DNA of 7,339 nucleotides from Acidiferrobacterales bacterium. GTDB taxonomy: Bacteria > Pseudomonadota > Gammaproteobacteria > Acidiferrobacterales > Sulfurifustaceae. The stretch's first letter is position 1, and the number at the start of each line of letters is the position of its first letter. The notes under the pieces were generated by a model. That model worked only from the letters and a program-made list of their open reading frames with translations. It did no database searches and was not told the DNA's origin. The stretch is from assembly GCA_015492195.1 (NCBI GenBank), contig WGFP01000086.1, positions 1 to 7,339 on the forward strand, written 5' to 3'. Below, in pieces: positions 1-7,327 of this stretch. Position numbers and translations under genes: made by a program.

Positions 1-1
1 C

Positions 2-94
2 TCCCAATATGATCCTGGGCGGAATGGACGACAGGATTTCGTTACAGGTCTTAACTATTTTTTAACACCGACGTCCGGCGCTATCGTGTTGTAA
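2..94 (+). CDS. Possible 3' end of an unidentified gene (partial)
   Basis: The frame starting at base 2 is open from the window edge to a TAA at 92-94, giving about 30 residues. Its last part reads GLNYFLTPTSGAIVL. The stop lies 25 bases before a strong rightward terminator, which is where a gene end is expected. The GLNYFL segment resembles a beta-strand of outer-membrane porins (phosphate-selective porin type), but that is only an impression from a short peptide. A -1 shift at the T-run 58-63 would instead give a tail ending in NTDVRRYRVVTSW with a stop at 103-105, which looks more like a barrel strand with a terminal aromatic residue. The tail does not look like the end of ClpA, the usual neighbour of infA in many gammaproteobacteria. 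A second frame (from base 3) is also open, to a stop at 63-65, so the assignment is weak. Confidence 0.3.
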   Translation, partial: SQYDPGRNGRQDFVTGLNYFLTPTSGAIVL

Positions 95-119
95 CCTCCT
101 GGTAGTGGCGCCCATTCCG

Positions 120-151
120 GGCCTGACCGGAAACGGTCAGGCCTTTTTCTT
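120..151 (+). terminator. Intrinsic (Rho-independent) terminator
   Basis: A perfect 10-bp GC-rich stem pairs GGCCTGACCG (120-129) with CGGTCAGGCC (134-143) around a GAAA tetraloop (130-133). It is followed directly by TTTTTCTT (144-151). This is a textbook rightward terminator and should end whatever transcript enters from the left edge. Read leftwards, the downstream side of the stem carries no T-run, so it is not a good terminator for infA, whose stop is only 27 bases away. The hairpin could still protect the 3' end of the infA transcript. Confidence 0.9.
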
Positions 152-177
152 AGGGGGCGTTATTGAAAAGTGGGCGG

Positions 178-396
178 TTAGCGGGCGCGGAAGACAATCC
201 GGCCCTTGGTGAGATCGTAGGGTGTCAGTTGTACCGTGACCCGATCGCCGGTCAGGATGCGGATATAGTGCTTGCGCATTTTTCCGGAAATGTGCGCCGT
301 GACGATATGGTCATTGTCCAGCTTCACCCGGAAGAGGGTATTGGGGAGGGTTTCGATGATGGTCCCCTCCATTTCGATATGTTCCTCTTTTGCCAT
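178..396 (-). CDS. infA: Translation initiation factor IF-1
   Basis: A complete 72-residue protein, the standard IF-1 length. IF-1 is a single S1-type OB-fold protein that binds the A site of the 30S subunit and, with IF-2 and IF-3, directs initiator-tRNA selection. Hallmarks seen are the start MAKEEHIEMEGTI, the core LPNTLFRV and HISGKMRKHYIRI, and the end LTPYDLTKGRIVFRAR, which follow proteobacterial IF-1 almost residue for residue. The ATG at 394-396 is fixed by this homology; the bases before it (GTAGAGC) offer only a weak Shine-Dalgarno. It is the last gene of the leftward block, 158 bases after bpt, and that leader contains a possible promoter and a hairpin, so it may be transcribed on its own. 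The association with aat and bpt is known from Pseudomonas and other gammaproteobacteria. Confidence 0.98.
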   Translation of the reverse strand: MAKEEHIEMEGTIIETLPNTLFRVKLDNDHIVTAHISGKMRKHYIRILTGDRVTVQLTPYDLTKGRIVFRAR

Positions 397-437
397 GCTC
401 TACAGTGTCGAGAAATTAGGTCTTCAAACCTTGGGTT

Positions 438-463
438 GCCGCCAATCTGGATTTATTGGCGGC
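438..463 (-). promoter_or_regulatory. Hairpin in the infA leader
   Basis: A perfect 9-bp inverted repeat pairs GCCGCCAAT (438-446) with ATTGGCGGC (455-463) around an 8-base loop. It sits in the bpt-infA gap, 41 bases upstream of the infA start. Neither strand has a T-run after the stem, so it is not an intrinsic terminator. If the possible promoter at 466-494 is real, this stem would be at the very 5' end of the infA mRNA, where such structures often stabilise transcripts. A bound-protein operator is the other option. The palindrome is directly visible; its role is inferred. Confidence 0.4.
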
Positions 464-465
464 GT

Positions 466-494
466 ATGATGCCGCACTCCTCAGCGGGCGTAAA
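466..494 (-). promoter_or_regulatory. Possible sigma-70 promoter for infA
   Basis: Reading leftwards, TTTACG (494-489) and CATCAT (471-466) are separated by exactly 17 bases. Each matches the -35 and -10 consensus at 4 of 6 positions. Transcription would begin near 458-460, about 60 bases before the infA start and at the edge of the leader hairpin. Both boxes are imperfect, so this is a weak call supported mainly by spacing and by the long gap before infA. Confidence 0.3.
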
Positions 495-554
495 GCATTG
501 GATTGAAAAAACAGCGGGCATGGACTGGACAAACAAGCGTATGTCGGGAGCGGA

Positions 555-1268
555 TCAGGATACCAGCGTCACCCACCGTCCGTTCCGGTATCCTTCGAGG
601 GGACGATAGCTTGTCTTATAGGTCATTTTCGGGCTTTCCTTGATCCAGTAACCGAGATACAGCCGGGACAACCCCAGTTTCCTGGCGTGCTCCGCCTCCC
701 ACAGCACCGCGTAGGTCCCCAATCCGCGGGCCTGCTCATCGGGATCAAAAAATGTGTACACCGCCGACAACCCGTCGGGCAAGTGATCCACCACCGCGAC
801 CCCGACCAATCGTTTATCGAGGCGCATCTCGTAGAAAGTGGTGTCCACCTGCCGGCTGACGAGGAAATCCAGGTATTTCTGCGGATCGGGATCATCCATG
901 CCGCCGCCGGTGTGACGCTTCTCCTGGTAGCGCAAGTACAGATCGAAGTGCTCTTCAACGAAGCCGGGATTTCGGGCGGTGACGGTGACATCCCGGTTCT
1001 TTTTCCATATGCGTTTTTGGCTGCGGTTGGGGCGGAAACGGGCAACCGGGATCCGCACCGGCACGCATTCCGAGCAACTGCGACAGTGCGGACGGTAAAT
1101 AAGATCACCGCTGCGCCGAAATCCCCGGCGCGTGAAATACCCATAGGTTCGGCCATCGAGCGGGTAACGCGGATCGATAAACAGCGTCGTTGCCGTCCTG
1201 CCGGGGAGGTAACTGCACGGGTGCGGCATGGATAAAAAAATGTCGGGAGGTTTTTGACGGCTTGTCAT
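555..1268 (-). CDS. bpt: Aspartate/glutamate leucyltransferase (Bpt; often annotated ate, arginyl-tRNA-protein transferase)
   Basis: A 237-residue protein of typical family length. It transfers leucine from Leu-tRNA to proteins with N-terminal Asp or Glu, creating an N-degron read by ClpS and degraded by ClpAP in the cytosol. Visible signs are the N-terminal HPCSYLPGR (Cys18), the block RRSGDLIYRPHC followed by a Cys cluster (Cys62, Cys65, Cys68), and the C-terminal transferase domain around residues 173-225 with FFDPDE, RGLGTYAVLWE and LYLGYWI. This is the bacterial Bpt form rather than eukaryotic ATE1; the leucyl specificity is from family knowledge (Vibrio Bpt), not visible here. The ATG at 1266-1268 is preceded by TTTCTGC, with no purine-rich Shine-Dalgarno. 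It starts 31 bases after aat ends, so its translation may depend on coupling. An internal Met14 is possible but has no better ribosome site. Confidence 0.95.
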   Translation of the reverse strand: MTSRQKPPDIFLSMPHPCSYLPGRTATTLFIDPRYPLDGRTYGYFTRRGFRRSGDLIYRPHCRSCSECVPVRIPVARFRPNRSQKRIWKKNRDVTVTARNPGFVEEHFDLYLRYQEKRHTGGGMDDPDPQKYLDFLVSRQVDTTFYEMRLDKRLVGVAVVDHLPDGLSAVYTFFDPDEQARGLGTYAVLWEAEHARKLGLSRLYLGYWIKESPKMTYKTSYRPLEGYRNGRWVTLVS

Positions 1269-1299
1269 GCAGAAAGTTAAAGTGGTTCGTTAATTCTTT

Positions 1300-2016
1300 C
1301 TATTCAGAATTCAATACCGTCAGGTTCGAATCAAAATGCCAACGTCCTTTTCGGTCGGGGAGGAGCAACGCCTTATCCAGCAACGCCAGAAAGTCCCGGC
1401 GCCGGATCTCCTCCGCGCCGAGGCTTTCGAGGTGGGCGGAAGGCACCTGGCAATCAATCAGGGTGTAACCCCAGGCCGAAAGCTGTCGCACCAGATAAAC
1501 GAACGCGACCTTGGACGCGTTCGATGCCCGGCTGAACATGGACTCGCCGAAGAAAACCCCGCCGAGGGCCACGCCGTAGAGTCCGCCGACGAGCCGGTCC
1601 CCCGCCCATGATTCAACGGAATGGGCGTACCCCTGTTCGTGCAGCCGGCAATAGGCCTCCAGCATTTCCTGGGTGATCCAGGTGCCGCCGGCCCCGTGTT
1701 TTTTGCGGGGGAGGGCGCATGCCTGTATCACCTCCCGGAAACGGGTGTCGAGGCTGACCTTGAAGGGGTTGGCGCGCAGCGTTTTCTTGAGGCTCCGCGA
1801 GACCCTGAGTTTTTTCGGGAACAGCACCGCCCGCGGGTCCGGCGACCACCACAGGATCGGTTGACCTTCGTTGTACCAGGGAAAGATGCCGTGGCGATAG
1901 GCCTCAAGCAGGCGTTCGGCCCGGAGATCGCCGCCGATCGCCAACAGGCCTTCGGGTGAGGCGAAATCTACCGGTGGAAAACGAAAGTCGGCGGAGTGCG
2001 GATTAAGCATGAACAT
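1300..2016 (-). CDS. aat: Leucyl/phenylalanyl-tRNA--protein transferase
   Basis: A complete 238-residue L/F-transferase. It moves Leu or Phe from aminoacyl-tRNA to proteins with N-terminal Lys or Arg, marking them for ClpS/ClpAP. Visible signature blocks are FPPVDFASPEGLLAIGGDL, HGIFPWYNEGQPILWWSPDP, GTWIT, GLYGVALGGVFFGESMFS and LIDCQVPSAHLESLGAEEI. Glu158 of GESMFS and Asp188/Gln190 of DCQ correspond to the residues implicated in catalysis in the E. coli enzyme (Glu156, Asp186, Gln188). A short insertion (KKHGAG) before GTW is longer than in E. coli, as in many homologues. The ATG at 2014-2016 is preferred to Met3: AGGA (2029-2026) lies 9 bases upstream. That ribosome site is inside the end of the preceding gene, whose stop is 3 bases away, so the two are likely co-translated. 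bpt follows after 31 bases. Confidence 0.97.
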   Translation of the reverse strand: MFMLNPHSADFRFPPVDFASPEGLLAIGGDLRAERLLEAYRHGIFPWYNEGQPILWWSPDPRAVLFPKKLRVSRSLKKTLRANPFKVSLDTRFREVIQACALPRKKHGAGGTWITQEMLEAYCRLHEQGYAHSVESWAGDRLVGGLYGVALGGVFFGESMFSRASNASKVAFVYLVRQLSAWGYTLIDCQVPSAHLESLGAEEIRRRDFLALLDKALLLPDRKGRWHFDSNLTVLNSE

Positions 2017-2019
2017 GGA

Positions 2020-3225
2020 TCAGGGTCCTGTGCCGGTGCCACTTGTTTCAAGGTTAGCATGCTTTTTGAAAGGGGAATGTTCGTTGAGTTCATCCATATA
2101 ATATTCAATGCCGTTTTGTTCGCGCGCAAGAAAATCCGCCACCGCGCGACTGAATTGCGGGTGGCGCAGCCAATGCGCCGAGTACGTGACGGTTGGGACA
2201 AAACCGCGTGCAAGCTTGTGTTCGCCCTGGGCGCCCGCCTCGAAGCGTTTCAATCCGTGCGCGATGCAGTATTCGATCGCGGTGTAGTAGCAGGTCTCGA
2301 AGTGCAGGCTGTGAAAGTCCTTGAGGCTTCCCCAGTAGCGCCCGTAGAGCGCGTCGTTGCTTCGGAAATAAATCGCCCCGGCGACGTAGTTTTTGTCATG
2401 ACGGGCGAACACCAGCAAGAGCTTATCCGGCATGGTGTTCCCCAGTATGTGAAAAAAATCACGCGTGAGGTAAGGAATCGCGCCATGGGCCCGGATGGTG
2501 GCGTGGTAAAATTCATAGAAGATATCCCACTGCGCCGACGTGACGGCAGCGCCGGGAAGCGCCTCCATCACGATCCCCGCCTCGGCGACGTAACGGCGTT
2601 CGCGTTTGATCTTTTTACGTTTGTGCGCCGTGAAGCTGGACAGAAAATCCTCGAAATCGCGGTAGCCGGGATTCAACCAGTGAAACTGGCAACCGACGCG
2701 CCGCATCATCCCGTGCGCTTCGAGCCGGCGCGTGTCCGCGTCGTTGGTAAAAAGCCAGTGCAACGACGAGACACGGGTATTTTGCGCGGCCGCCAGTGCG
2801 CCCTGGATCAAGAGGTCCGCGATTTTTTCTTCGTCCCGGCCGGATGCGAGCAACAAACGGGGACCGGTGGCCGGGGTGAACGGCGCCGCGGCCACAAGTT
2901 TGGGGTAGTATTCATATCCCGCGCGCGCATAGGCATTGGCCCACGCCCAGTCAAAGACGTATTCACCGTAAGAATGGTATTTCAAATACAAGGGTACGGC
3001 GCCCAGAAGTTTTCCCTGCCCTGGCCCATCGGCGTGCACCACCAGGTATTGCGGCGTCCAGCCGGTCTTACCATTGACGCACCCCGTGCGCTCCAGCGCC
3101 GCCAGAAATTCATAACGCACGAAAGGATTGTCTCCTTCAATGAGGCGATTCCATTCCTTTGCCGCGGAATGATTGCCGGCGGGGTTGAGTTCAGTCAGCG
3201 AGCCAATTGTGCTTACATGCATCAT
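2020..3225 (-). CDS. FemAB-like (DUF482) GNAT-family acyltransferase of unknown substrate
   Basis: A 401-residue protein recognisable as the DUF482/FemAB_like family, often named 'GNAT family N-acetyltransferase' or 'peptidogalycan biosynthesis protein'. Typical blocks are NPFVRYEFLAALERTG (33-48), GAVPLYLK followed by HSYGEYVFDWAWANAY (75-99), YYPKL then PFTPATGPRLL (106-125), the basic stretch HKRKKIKRERR (201-211), and, near the C-terminus, RYWGS, FETCYY and FEAGAQGEHKLARGF. No signal peptide or membrane segment is seen, so it is probably cytosolic. The family is predicted to have two GNAT-like domains like Fem peptidyltransferases; its substrate is not established. It is the first gene of the leftward block, read divergently from sucC, and its stop is 3 bases before the aat start, which suggests a shared role or at least co-expression. 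Start is ATG at 3225 or 3222 (MM); only weak TGGA precedes it. Function beyond the family is inference. Confidence 0.9.
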   Translation of the reverse strand: MMHVSTIGSLTELNPAGNHSAAKEWNRLIEGDNPFVRYEFLAALERTGCVNGKTGWTPQYLVVHADGPGQGKLLGAVPLYLKYHSYGEYVFDWAWANAYARAGYEYYPKLVAAAPFTPATGPRLLLASGRDEEKIADLLIQGALAAAQNTRVSSLHWLFTNDADTRRLEAHGMMRRVGCQFHWLNPGYRDFEDFLSSFTAHKRKKIKRERRYVAEAGIVMEALPGAAVTSAQWDIFYEFYHATIRAHGAIPYLTRDFFHILGNTMPDKLLLVFARHDKNYVAGAIYFRSNDALYGRYWGSLKDFHSLHFETCYYTAIEYCIAHGLKRFEAGAQGEHKLARGFVPTVTYSAHWLRHPQFSRAVADFLAREQNGIEYYMDELNEHSPFKKHANLETSGTGTGP

Positions 3226-3302
3226 TCCATTTTAATGCGCGGGCCGTTTACGGCAAAAACGGGTTCCTCTACTTCTTATGTGGGTAACGCCGGCAATAGG
3301 TG

Positions 3303-3308
3303 TATAAT
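3303..3308 (+). promoter_or_regulatory. Probable -10 box of the sucCD-nadE promoter
   Basis: A perfect TATAAT hexamer lies in the 136-base divergent gap, preceded directly by TG. No good -35 hexamer is found 16-18 bases upstream (best windows read about GTGGGT), so the promoter may depend on an activator or on the upstream TG. Transcription would start near 3314-3316 and give a leader of about 47 bases before sucC. No other rightward promoter candidate in the gap looks as good. I found no convincing leftward promoter for the FemAB-like gene here. Confidence 0.5.
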
Positions 3309-3350
3309 TTCGCGTTTTTTCAACCCACGCACGGAAAAGGTCCCTAAAAC

Positions 3351-3354
3351 AGGA
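3351..3354 (+). promoter_or_regulatory. Shine-Dalgarno of sucC
   Basis: AGGA lies 7 bases before the ATG at 3362 in an A-rich context. This is the clearest ribosome site of the sucCD pair and contrasts with sucD, which has none. Confidence 0.7.
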
Positions 3355-3361
3355 TAAAGAA

Positions 3362-4525
3362 ATGAATCTCCACGAACACCAGGCCAAGGCGTTGCTGTCG
3401 GAATACGGAATCCCGGTGCCGGCGGGGAAGCCCGCCTTCTCGGTGCGCGAGGCGCTGGCCGTTGCCGAAGAACTGGGTGGGGACGCCTGGGTGATTAAAG
3501 CTCAGATCCACGCCGGCGGGCGCGGCAAGGCCGGCGGGGTGAAAACGGTTAAAGGCCGCAAGGCCCTGGAAGAAACCGCAGACAGCCTGCTTGGGTCGCG
3601 CCTGGTGACGCATCAGACGGGTCCCGCGGGACAGCCGGTGGATCGCCTGCTCATCGAGCAGCCCTGTACGATAGCGCGCGAGCTGTATCTCGCCTGCCTG
3701 GTGGATCGCGCTCTGGCGCGGGTGGTATTCCTCGCCTCCGGCGTCGGCGGCATGGACATCGAGGACCTCACCGCGGATCATCCCGAAAAACTCCTCAAGG
3801 CGGCGGCCTCGCCCACGGCCGGCTTGCAGGCGTATCAGTGCCGCGAAATCGCCTTCGCCCTGGGACTCAAGGACAAGCAGATCACCGCGCTGACCCGCAT
3901 CATGCTCGGCATTTTTCATCTTTTTAAGGCACGCGACCTGAACCTGGTTGAGATCAATCCTCTTGTGGTCACCGCCGCCGGCGAACTGGTGGCGCTCGAT
4001 GCAAAAATTCAGGTGGACGACAACGCGCTTTACCGGCAAAGGCATCTGGAGGAGCTTTACGACGCCAGCCAGGACGACCCCAAAGAACACTGGGCGCGCA
4101 AGTATGGGCTCAGTTATATTGCACTCGACGGCAATATCGGGTGTATGGTGAACGGCGCGGGCTTGGCCATGGCGACCATGGACCTGATCAAGCTCCACGG
4201 CGGCATGCCGGCGAATTTTTTGGACGTGGGCGGGGGGACGACGGCGGATAAGGTGGCCGAGGCCTTCAAGCTCATCCAGTCGGATAATAAGGTGAAGGCG
4301 ATCCTGGTTAACATCTTCGGCGGCATCGTACGCTGCGACCTCATCGCCGAGGGCATCATCCGCGCGGTGCAGGAGGCGGGTATCCGCACCCCCGTCGTGG
4401 TGCGTCTGGAGGGGACGAACGTGGAGAAGGGGCGCGCACTGCTCAAGCAGAGTGGTTTGAGCATCATCACCGCCGACGGTCTGACAGACGCCGCCCGGAA
4501 GGCCGTGACCGCGGCCGGTAAATGA
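3362..4525 (+). CDS. sucC: Succinyl-CoA synthetase (ADP-forming), beta subunit
   Basis: A complete 387-residue protein, one residue shorter than E. coli SucC. With SucD it interconverts succinyl-CoA and succinate with formation of ATP (or GTP) in the TCA cycle. The N-terminal ATP-grasp domain begins MNLHEHQAKALLSEYGIPVP and carries Lys46 and the HAGGRGKAGG loop (50-59). Glu197 and Asn199 of EINPLVV and Asp213 sit at the same numbers as the nucleotide/Mg-binding residues of the E. coli enzyme. The C-terminal CoA-ligase domain starts near GNIGCMVNGAG (from residue 257) and includes VNIFGGIVRCD (316-326). The start is fixed by homology and by AGGA 7 bases upstream. It heads the rightward operon. 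Its stop overlaps an ATG (ATGA at 4522-4525), the kind of junction that normally couples a downstream gene, yet sucD starts 113 bases further on, beyond a palindromic repeat. Confidence 0.98.
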   Translation: MNLHEHQAKALLSEYGIPVPAGKPAFSVREALAVAEELGGDAWVIKAQIHAGGRGKAGGVKTVKGRKALEETADSLLGSRLVTHQTGPAGQPVDRLLIEQPCTIARELYLACLVDRALARVVFLASGVGGMDIEDLTADHPEKLLKAAASPTAGLQAYQCREIAFALGLKDKQITALTRIMLGIFHLFKARDLNLVEINPLVVTAAGELVALDAKIQVDDNALYRQRHLEELYDASQDDPKEHWARKYGLSYIALDGNIGCMVNGAGLAMATMDLIKLHGGMPANFLDVGGGTTADKVAEAFKLIQSDNKVKAILVNIFGGIVRCDLIAEGIIRAVQEAGIRTPVVVRLEGTNVEKGRALLKQSGLSIITADGLTDAARKAVTAAGK

Positions 4526-4531
4526 AAAATA

Positions 4532-4619
4532 CTCAACGCGAAGGCGCGAAGACGCAAAGGAATATTTTCTGATTTTATTATCACATGTTTTCTTTGCGCC
4601 TCTGCGTCTTTGCGGTGAG
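4532..4619. repeat. Imperfect palindromic repeat (GCAAAGACGC family), copy 1
   Basis: Arms of 28 bases (4532-4559 and 4592-4619) are inverted copies matching at 22 of 28 positions, separated by a 32-base AT-rich loop. In a rightward RNA three of the mismatches become G-U pairs, leaving about 25 paired positions, so the sucC-sucD transcript should fold here. The arms are built of alternating GCGAAG / GCAAAG / GCGCC units. The element shares the block TACTCAACGC and the arm design with the element after nadE, and so belongs to the same repeat family. It fills most of the sucC-sucD gap. No T-run follows the right arm, so it is not an intrinsic terminator. It has no outer terminal repeats, unlike copy 2. 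Confidence 0.85.
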
Positions 4620-4638
4620 ATAGATTATTTAGATACCT

Positions 4639-5508
<870 letters not shown>

Positions 5509-5513
5509 GGGCC

Positions 5514-7148
5514 ATGGCGCAACGCCTCCGCATCGCGCTGGGCCAGCTTAACCTGCTGGTCGGGGACGTGGCCGGCAACGTGGAGAAACTGATCGCCTCG
5601 ACCGTTAAGGCGCGCGACGAGCTCAAGGCCCACGCGATTGTTTTCCCCGAACTGGCGCTCACCAGTTATCCGCCGGAGGATTTGTTGCTGCGTCCCGATT
5701 TGTCCGAACGGGTTGAATCCGGGCTGACCGAATTAACAAAAAATACAATCGGCATCGATGTCATCGTCGGCTATCCCATGCGGCGGCAGGGCAAGCTCTA
5801 TAACGCCGCCTCCGTCATACGCGACGGTAAAATCGTCAAGACCTATTTCAAGCACTGCCTGCCGAACTACGGCGTGTTTGATGAGCAACGCTATTTCGCC
5901 GCCGGCAGCGAACCCTGCGTAATTCCACTCCGGGGTATGCCGGTGGGCATCACGATCTGTGAAGACGTCTGGAAAGAGGGGCCGGTGGAAAAGTCCGTGC
6001 AGGCGGGGGCGAAGGCGGTCATTAACCTCAATGCCTCACCGTATCACATGAACAAACTCCGGCAGCGGTTCGACATTGTTGCGCAGCGCGCACGTGAGAA
6101 CCATGTGCCCATCGTGTATCTCAATCTCGTGGGCGGGCAGGACGAACTGGTGTTCGACGGGGAATCGTTTACCGTGGACGCACAGGGCGACATCGTCCAG
6201 CGCGCACCCGCTTTTGAGGAAGGATTATTCCCGGTTGAATTCACGGATACGCCCGAGCCGGCGCCCATCGCGGGAACAATGGCGTCCGTGCTTTCCGAGG
6301 AAGCGAGCGTCTATTCCGCCCTGGTGCTGGGCGTGCGTGACTACGTCGAGAAAAACGGCTTTCGCGGGGTGGTGCTGGGGCTTTCCGGCGGCATCGACTC
6401 GGCGCTGACGCTCTGTATCGCCGTGGACGCCATTGGTCCGGAACGGGTCGAGGTGTTGCTGATGCCTTCGCGCTACACCGCGCCCATGAGTCTTGAGGAC
6501 GCGAGCAAGCAGGCCGAGGCGCTCAATGTGAAATATCGCATCATCCCCATTGATCCGGTGTTTGAGGCTTTCTTGACCGCGCTTAAGGATGCATTCAAGG
6601 GGACCAAGCCGGACACCACGGAAGAAAATATTCAGGCGCGTATCCGGGGCGTATTGCTCATGGCGCTGTCCAACAAAACCGGAAAGATGGTGTTGACCAC
6701 CGGTAACAAGAGCGAGATGGCGGTGGGTTACGCCACGCTCTACGGTGATATGGCGGGCGGTTTTGCCGCCATCAAGGACGTGCCGAAGACGTTGGTTTAT
6801 CGCCTGGCGGAATACCGCAATCGCACCGCGCCTGTGATCCCCAGGCGGGTCTTCGAACGCGCGCCTTCCGCCGAGCTGGCGCCGGACCAGAAGGATACCG
6901 ATGCTCTGCCGCCTTACCCGGCACTGGATGCAATTCTGGAACGTTACGTGGAACGCGATGAAAGTCCGGAGGACATGGTTAAGTCGGGCCTTGATCCGGA
7001 AATTGTGAACAAGGTGGTCGCGATGGTGGATCGCAACGAATACAAGCGTCGCCAGGCGCCGCCCGGCGTGCGCATCACCCCGCGCGCTTTCGGACGCGAC
7101 CGGCGTTATCCGATTACGTCGGGTTACGGAAAATCAAAGAAAAAATAG
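5514..7148 (+). CDS. nadE: Glutamine-dependent NAD+ synthase
   Basis: A complete 544-residue, two-domain NAD+ synthetase. It amidates deamido-NAD to NAD+ with ATP, using ammonia released from glutamine, the last step of NAD+ biosynthesis. The N-terminal nitrilase-like glutaminase domain (about 1-250) has the full Glu-Lys-Cys triad: Glu46 (FPELALTSYPPEDLL), Lys113 (YFKHCLPNYGVFDEQRYF) and Cys149 (ITICEDVW). The C-terminal synthetase domain has the ATP-pyrophosphatase P-loop LSGGIDSA (290-297), ENIQARIRG, TTGNKSE and GYATLYGDMAGGF. It ends in the usual RYPITSGY tail plus Lys residues. The ATG follows the sucD stop by 5 bases; TAAGGG across that stop can serve as ribosome site, so translation is probably coupled. 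The own glutaminase domain distinguishes it from the short ammonia-dependent NadE of E. coli. No clear intrinsic terminator follows, only the palindromic element. Confidence 0.97.
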   Translation: MAQRLRIALGQLNLLVGDVAGNVEKLIASTVKARDELKAHAIVFPELALTSYPPEDLLLRPDLSERVESGLTELTKNTIGIDVIVGYPMRRQGKLYNAASVIRDGKIVKTYFKHCLPNYGVFDEQRYFAAGSEPCVIPLRGMPVGITICEDVWKEGPVEKSVQAGAKAVINLNASPYHMNKLRQRFDIVAQRARENHVPIVYLNLVGGQDELVFDGESFTVDAQGDIVQRAPAFEEGLFPVEFTDTPEPAPIAGTMASVLSEEASVYSALVLGVRDYVEKNGFRGVVLGLSGGIDSALTLCIAVDAIGPERVEVLLMPSRYTAPMSLEDASKQAEALNVKYRIIPIDPVFEAFLTALKDAFKGTKPDTTEENIQARIRGVLLMALSNKTGKMVLTTGNKSEMAVGYATLYGDMAGGFAAIKDVPKTLVYRLAEYRNRTAPVIPRRVFERAPSAELAPDQKDTDALPPYPALDAILERYVERDESPEDMVKSGLDPEIVNKVVAMVDRNEYKRRQAPPGVRITPRAFGRDRRYPITSGYGKSKKK

Positions 7149-7183
7149 TTCCGGGTGGCCAAGGAAGCGGAGGGCGTTTAATA

Positions 7184-7325
7184 TTAGGGAAGTTCTGATT
7201 ATGACTACTCAACGCAAAGACGCCAAGGCGCAAAGACGCGGAGAAAGGCTTTTGATAACAAAAATAAAAATCTTTGCGCCTTGGCGTCTTTGCGTCAAAA
7301 GCTCATTTAATCAGACCTTCCTTAA
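7184..7325. repeat. Nested palindromic element, MITE/REP-like (GCAAAGACGC family), copy 2
   Basis: Two inverted-repeat layers are visible. The outer arms, 7184-7201 and 7308-7325, match at 16 of 18 positions and carry the motif GGAAG(G/T)TCTGATTA. The inner arms, 7212-7235 and 7272-7295, are perfect 24-base inverted copies around a 36-base loop. The inner arms are the same alternating GCAAAGACGC / GCCAAGGCGC type as the element between sucC and sucD. At about 142 bases with no coding capacity, it has the shape of a small non-autonomous mobile element or an extragenic palindrome. The flanks show no convincing target duplication, and the right flank is lost two bases beyond the element. The rightward transcript from nadE would form a very stable hairpin here that may protect its 3' end; without a T-run it is not a classical terminator. 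Confidence 0.85.
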
Positions 7326-7327
7326 AT

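Noticed and set aside
95..100. AGGAGG on the minus strand, resembling a perfect Shine-Dalgarno
   Set aside because: No usable start codon with an open frame lies at a suitable distance; the nearest frames close at once.
397..554. tRNA gene next to infA, as in E. coli (serW)
   Set aside because: No cloverleaf, T-loop motif or CCA end is visible on either strand in this gap.
1996..3357. Long rightward open frame (about 450 codons) opposite the FemAB-like gene
   Set aside because: It is fully antisense to a gene with clear family motifs, has a low-complexity Arg/Val-rich translation with no recognisable domain, and is explained by GC-rich codon usage of the real gene.
3309..3361. Possible riboswitch or sucC-type RNA motif in the sucC leader
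   Set aside because: The predicted leader is only about 47 bases and shows no substantial stem or expression-platform structure.
3344..4198. Leftward open frame opposite sucC
   Set aside because: Shadow of sucC: the sense strand has intact catalytic motifs, and the antisense product shows no domain.
4522..4572. Tiny 16-codon frame starting at the ATG that overlaps the sucC stop
   Set aside because: No ribosome site of its own, and its body is the palindromic repeat; more likely a by-product of the repeat than a gene.
7212..7295. Inner palindrome as an intrinsic terminator for nadE
   Set aside because: The right arm is followed by CAAAAGCTCA, not a T-run, and the loop is 36 bases; it may protect RNA 3' ends but is not a standard terminator.
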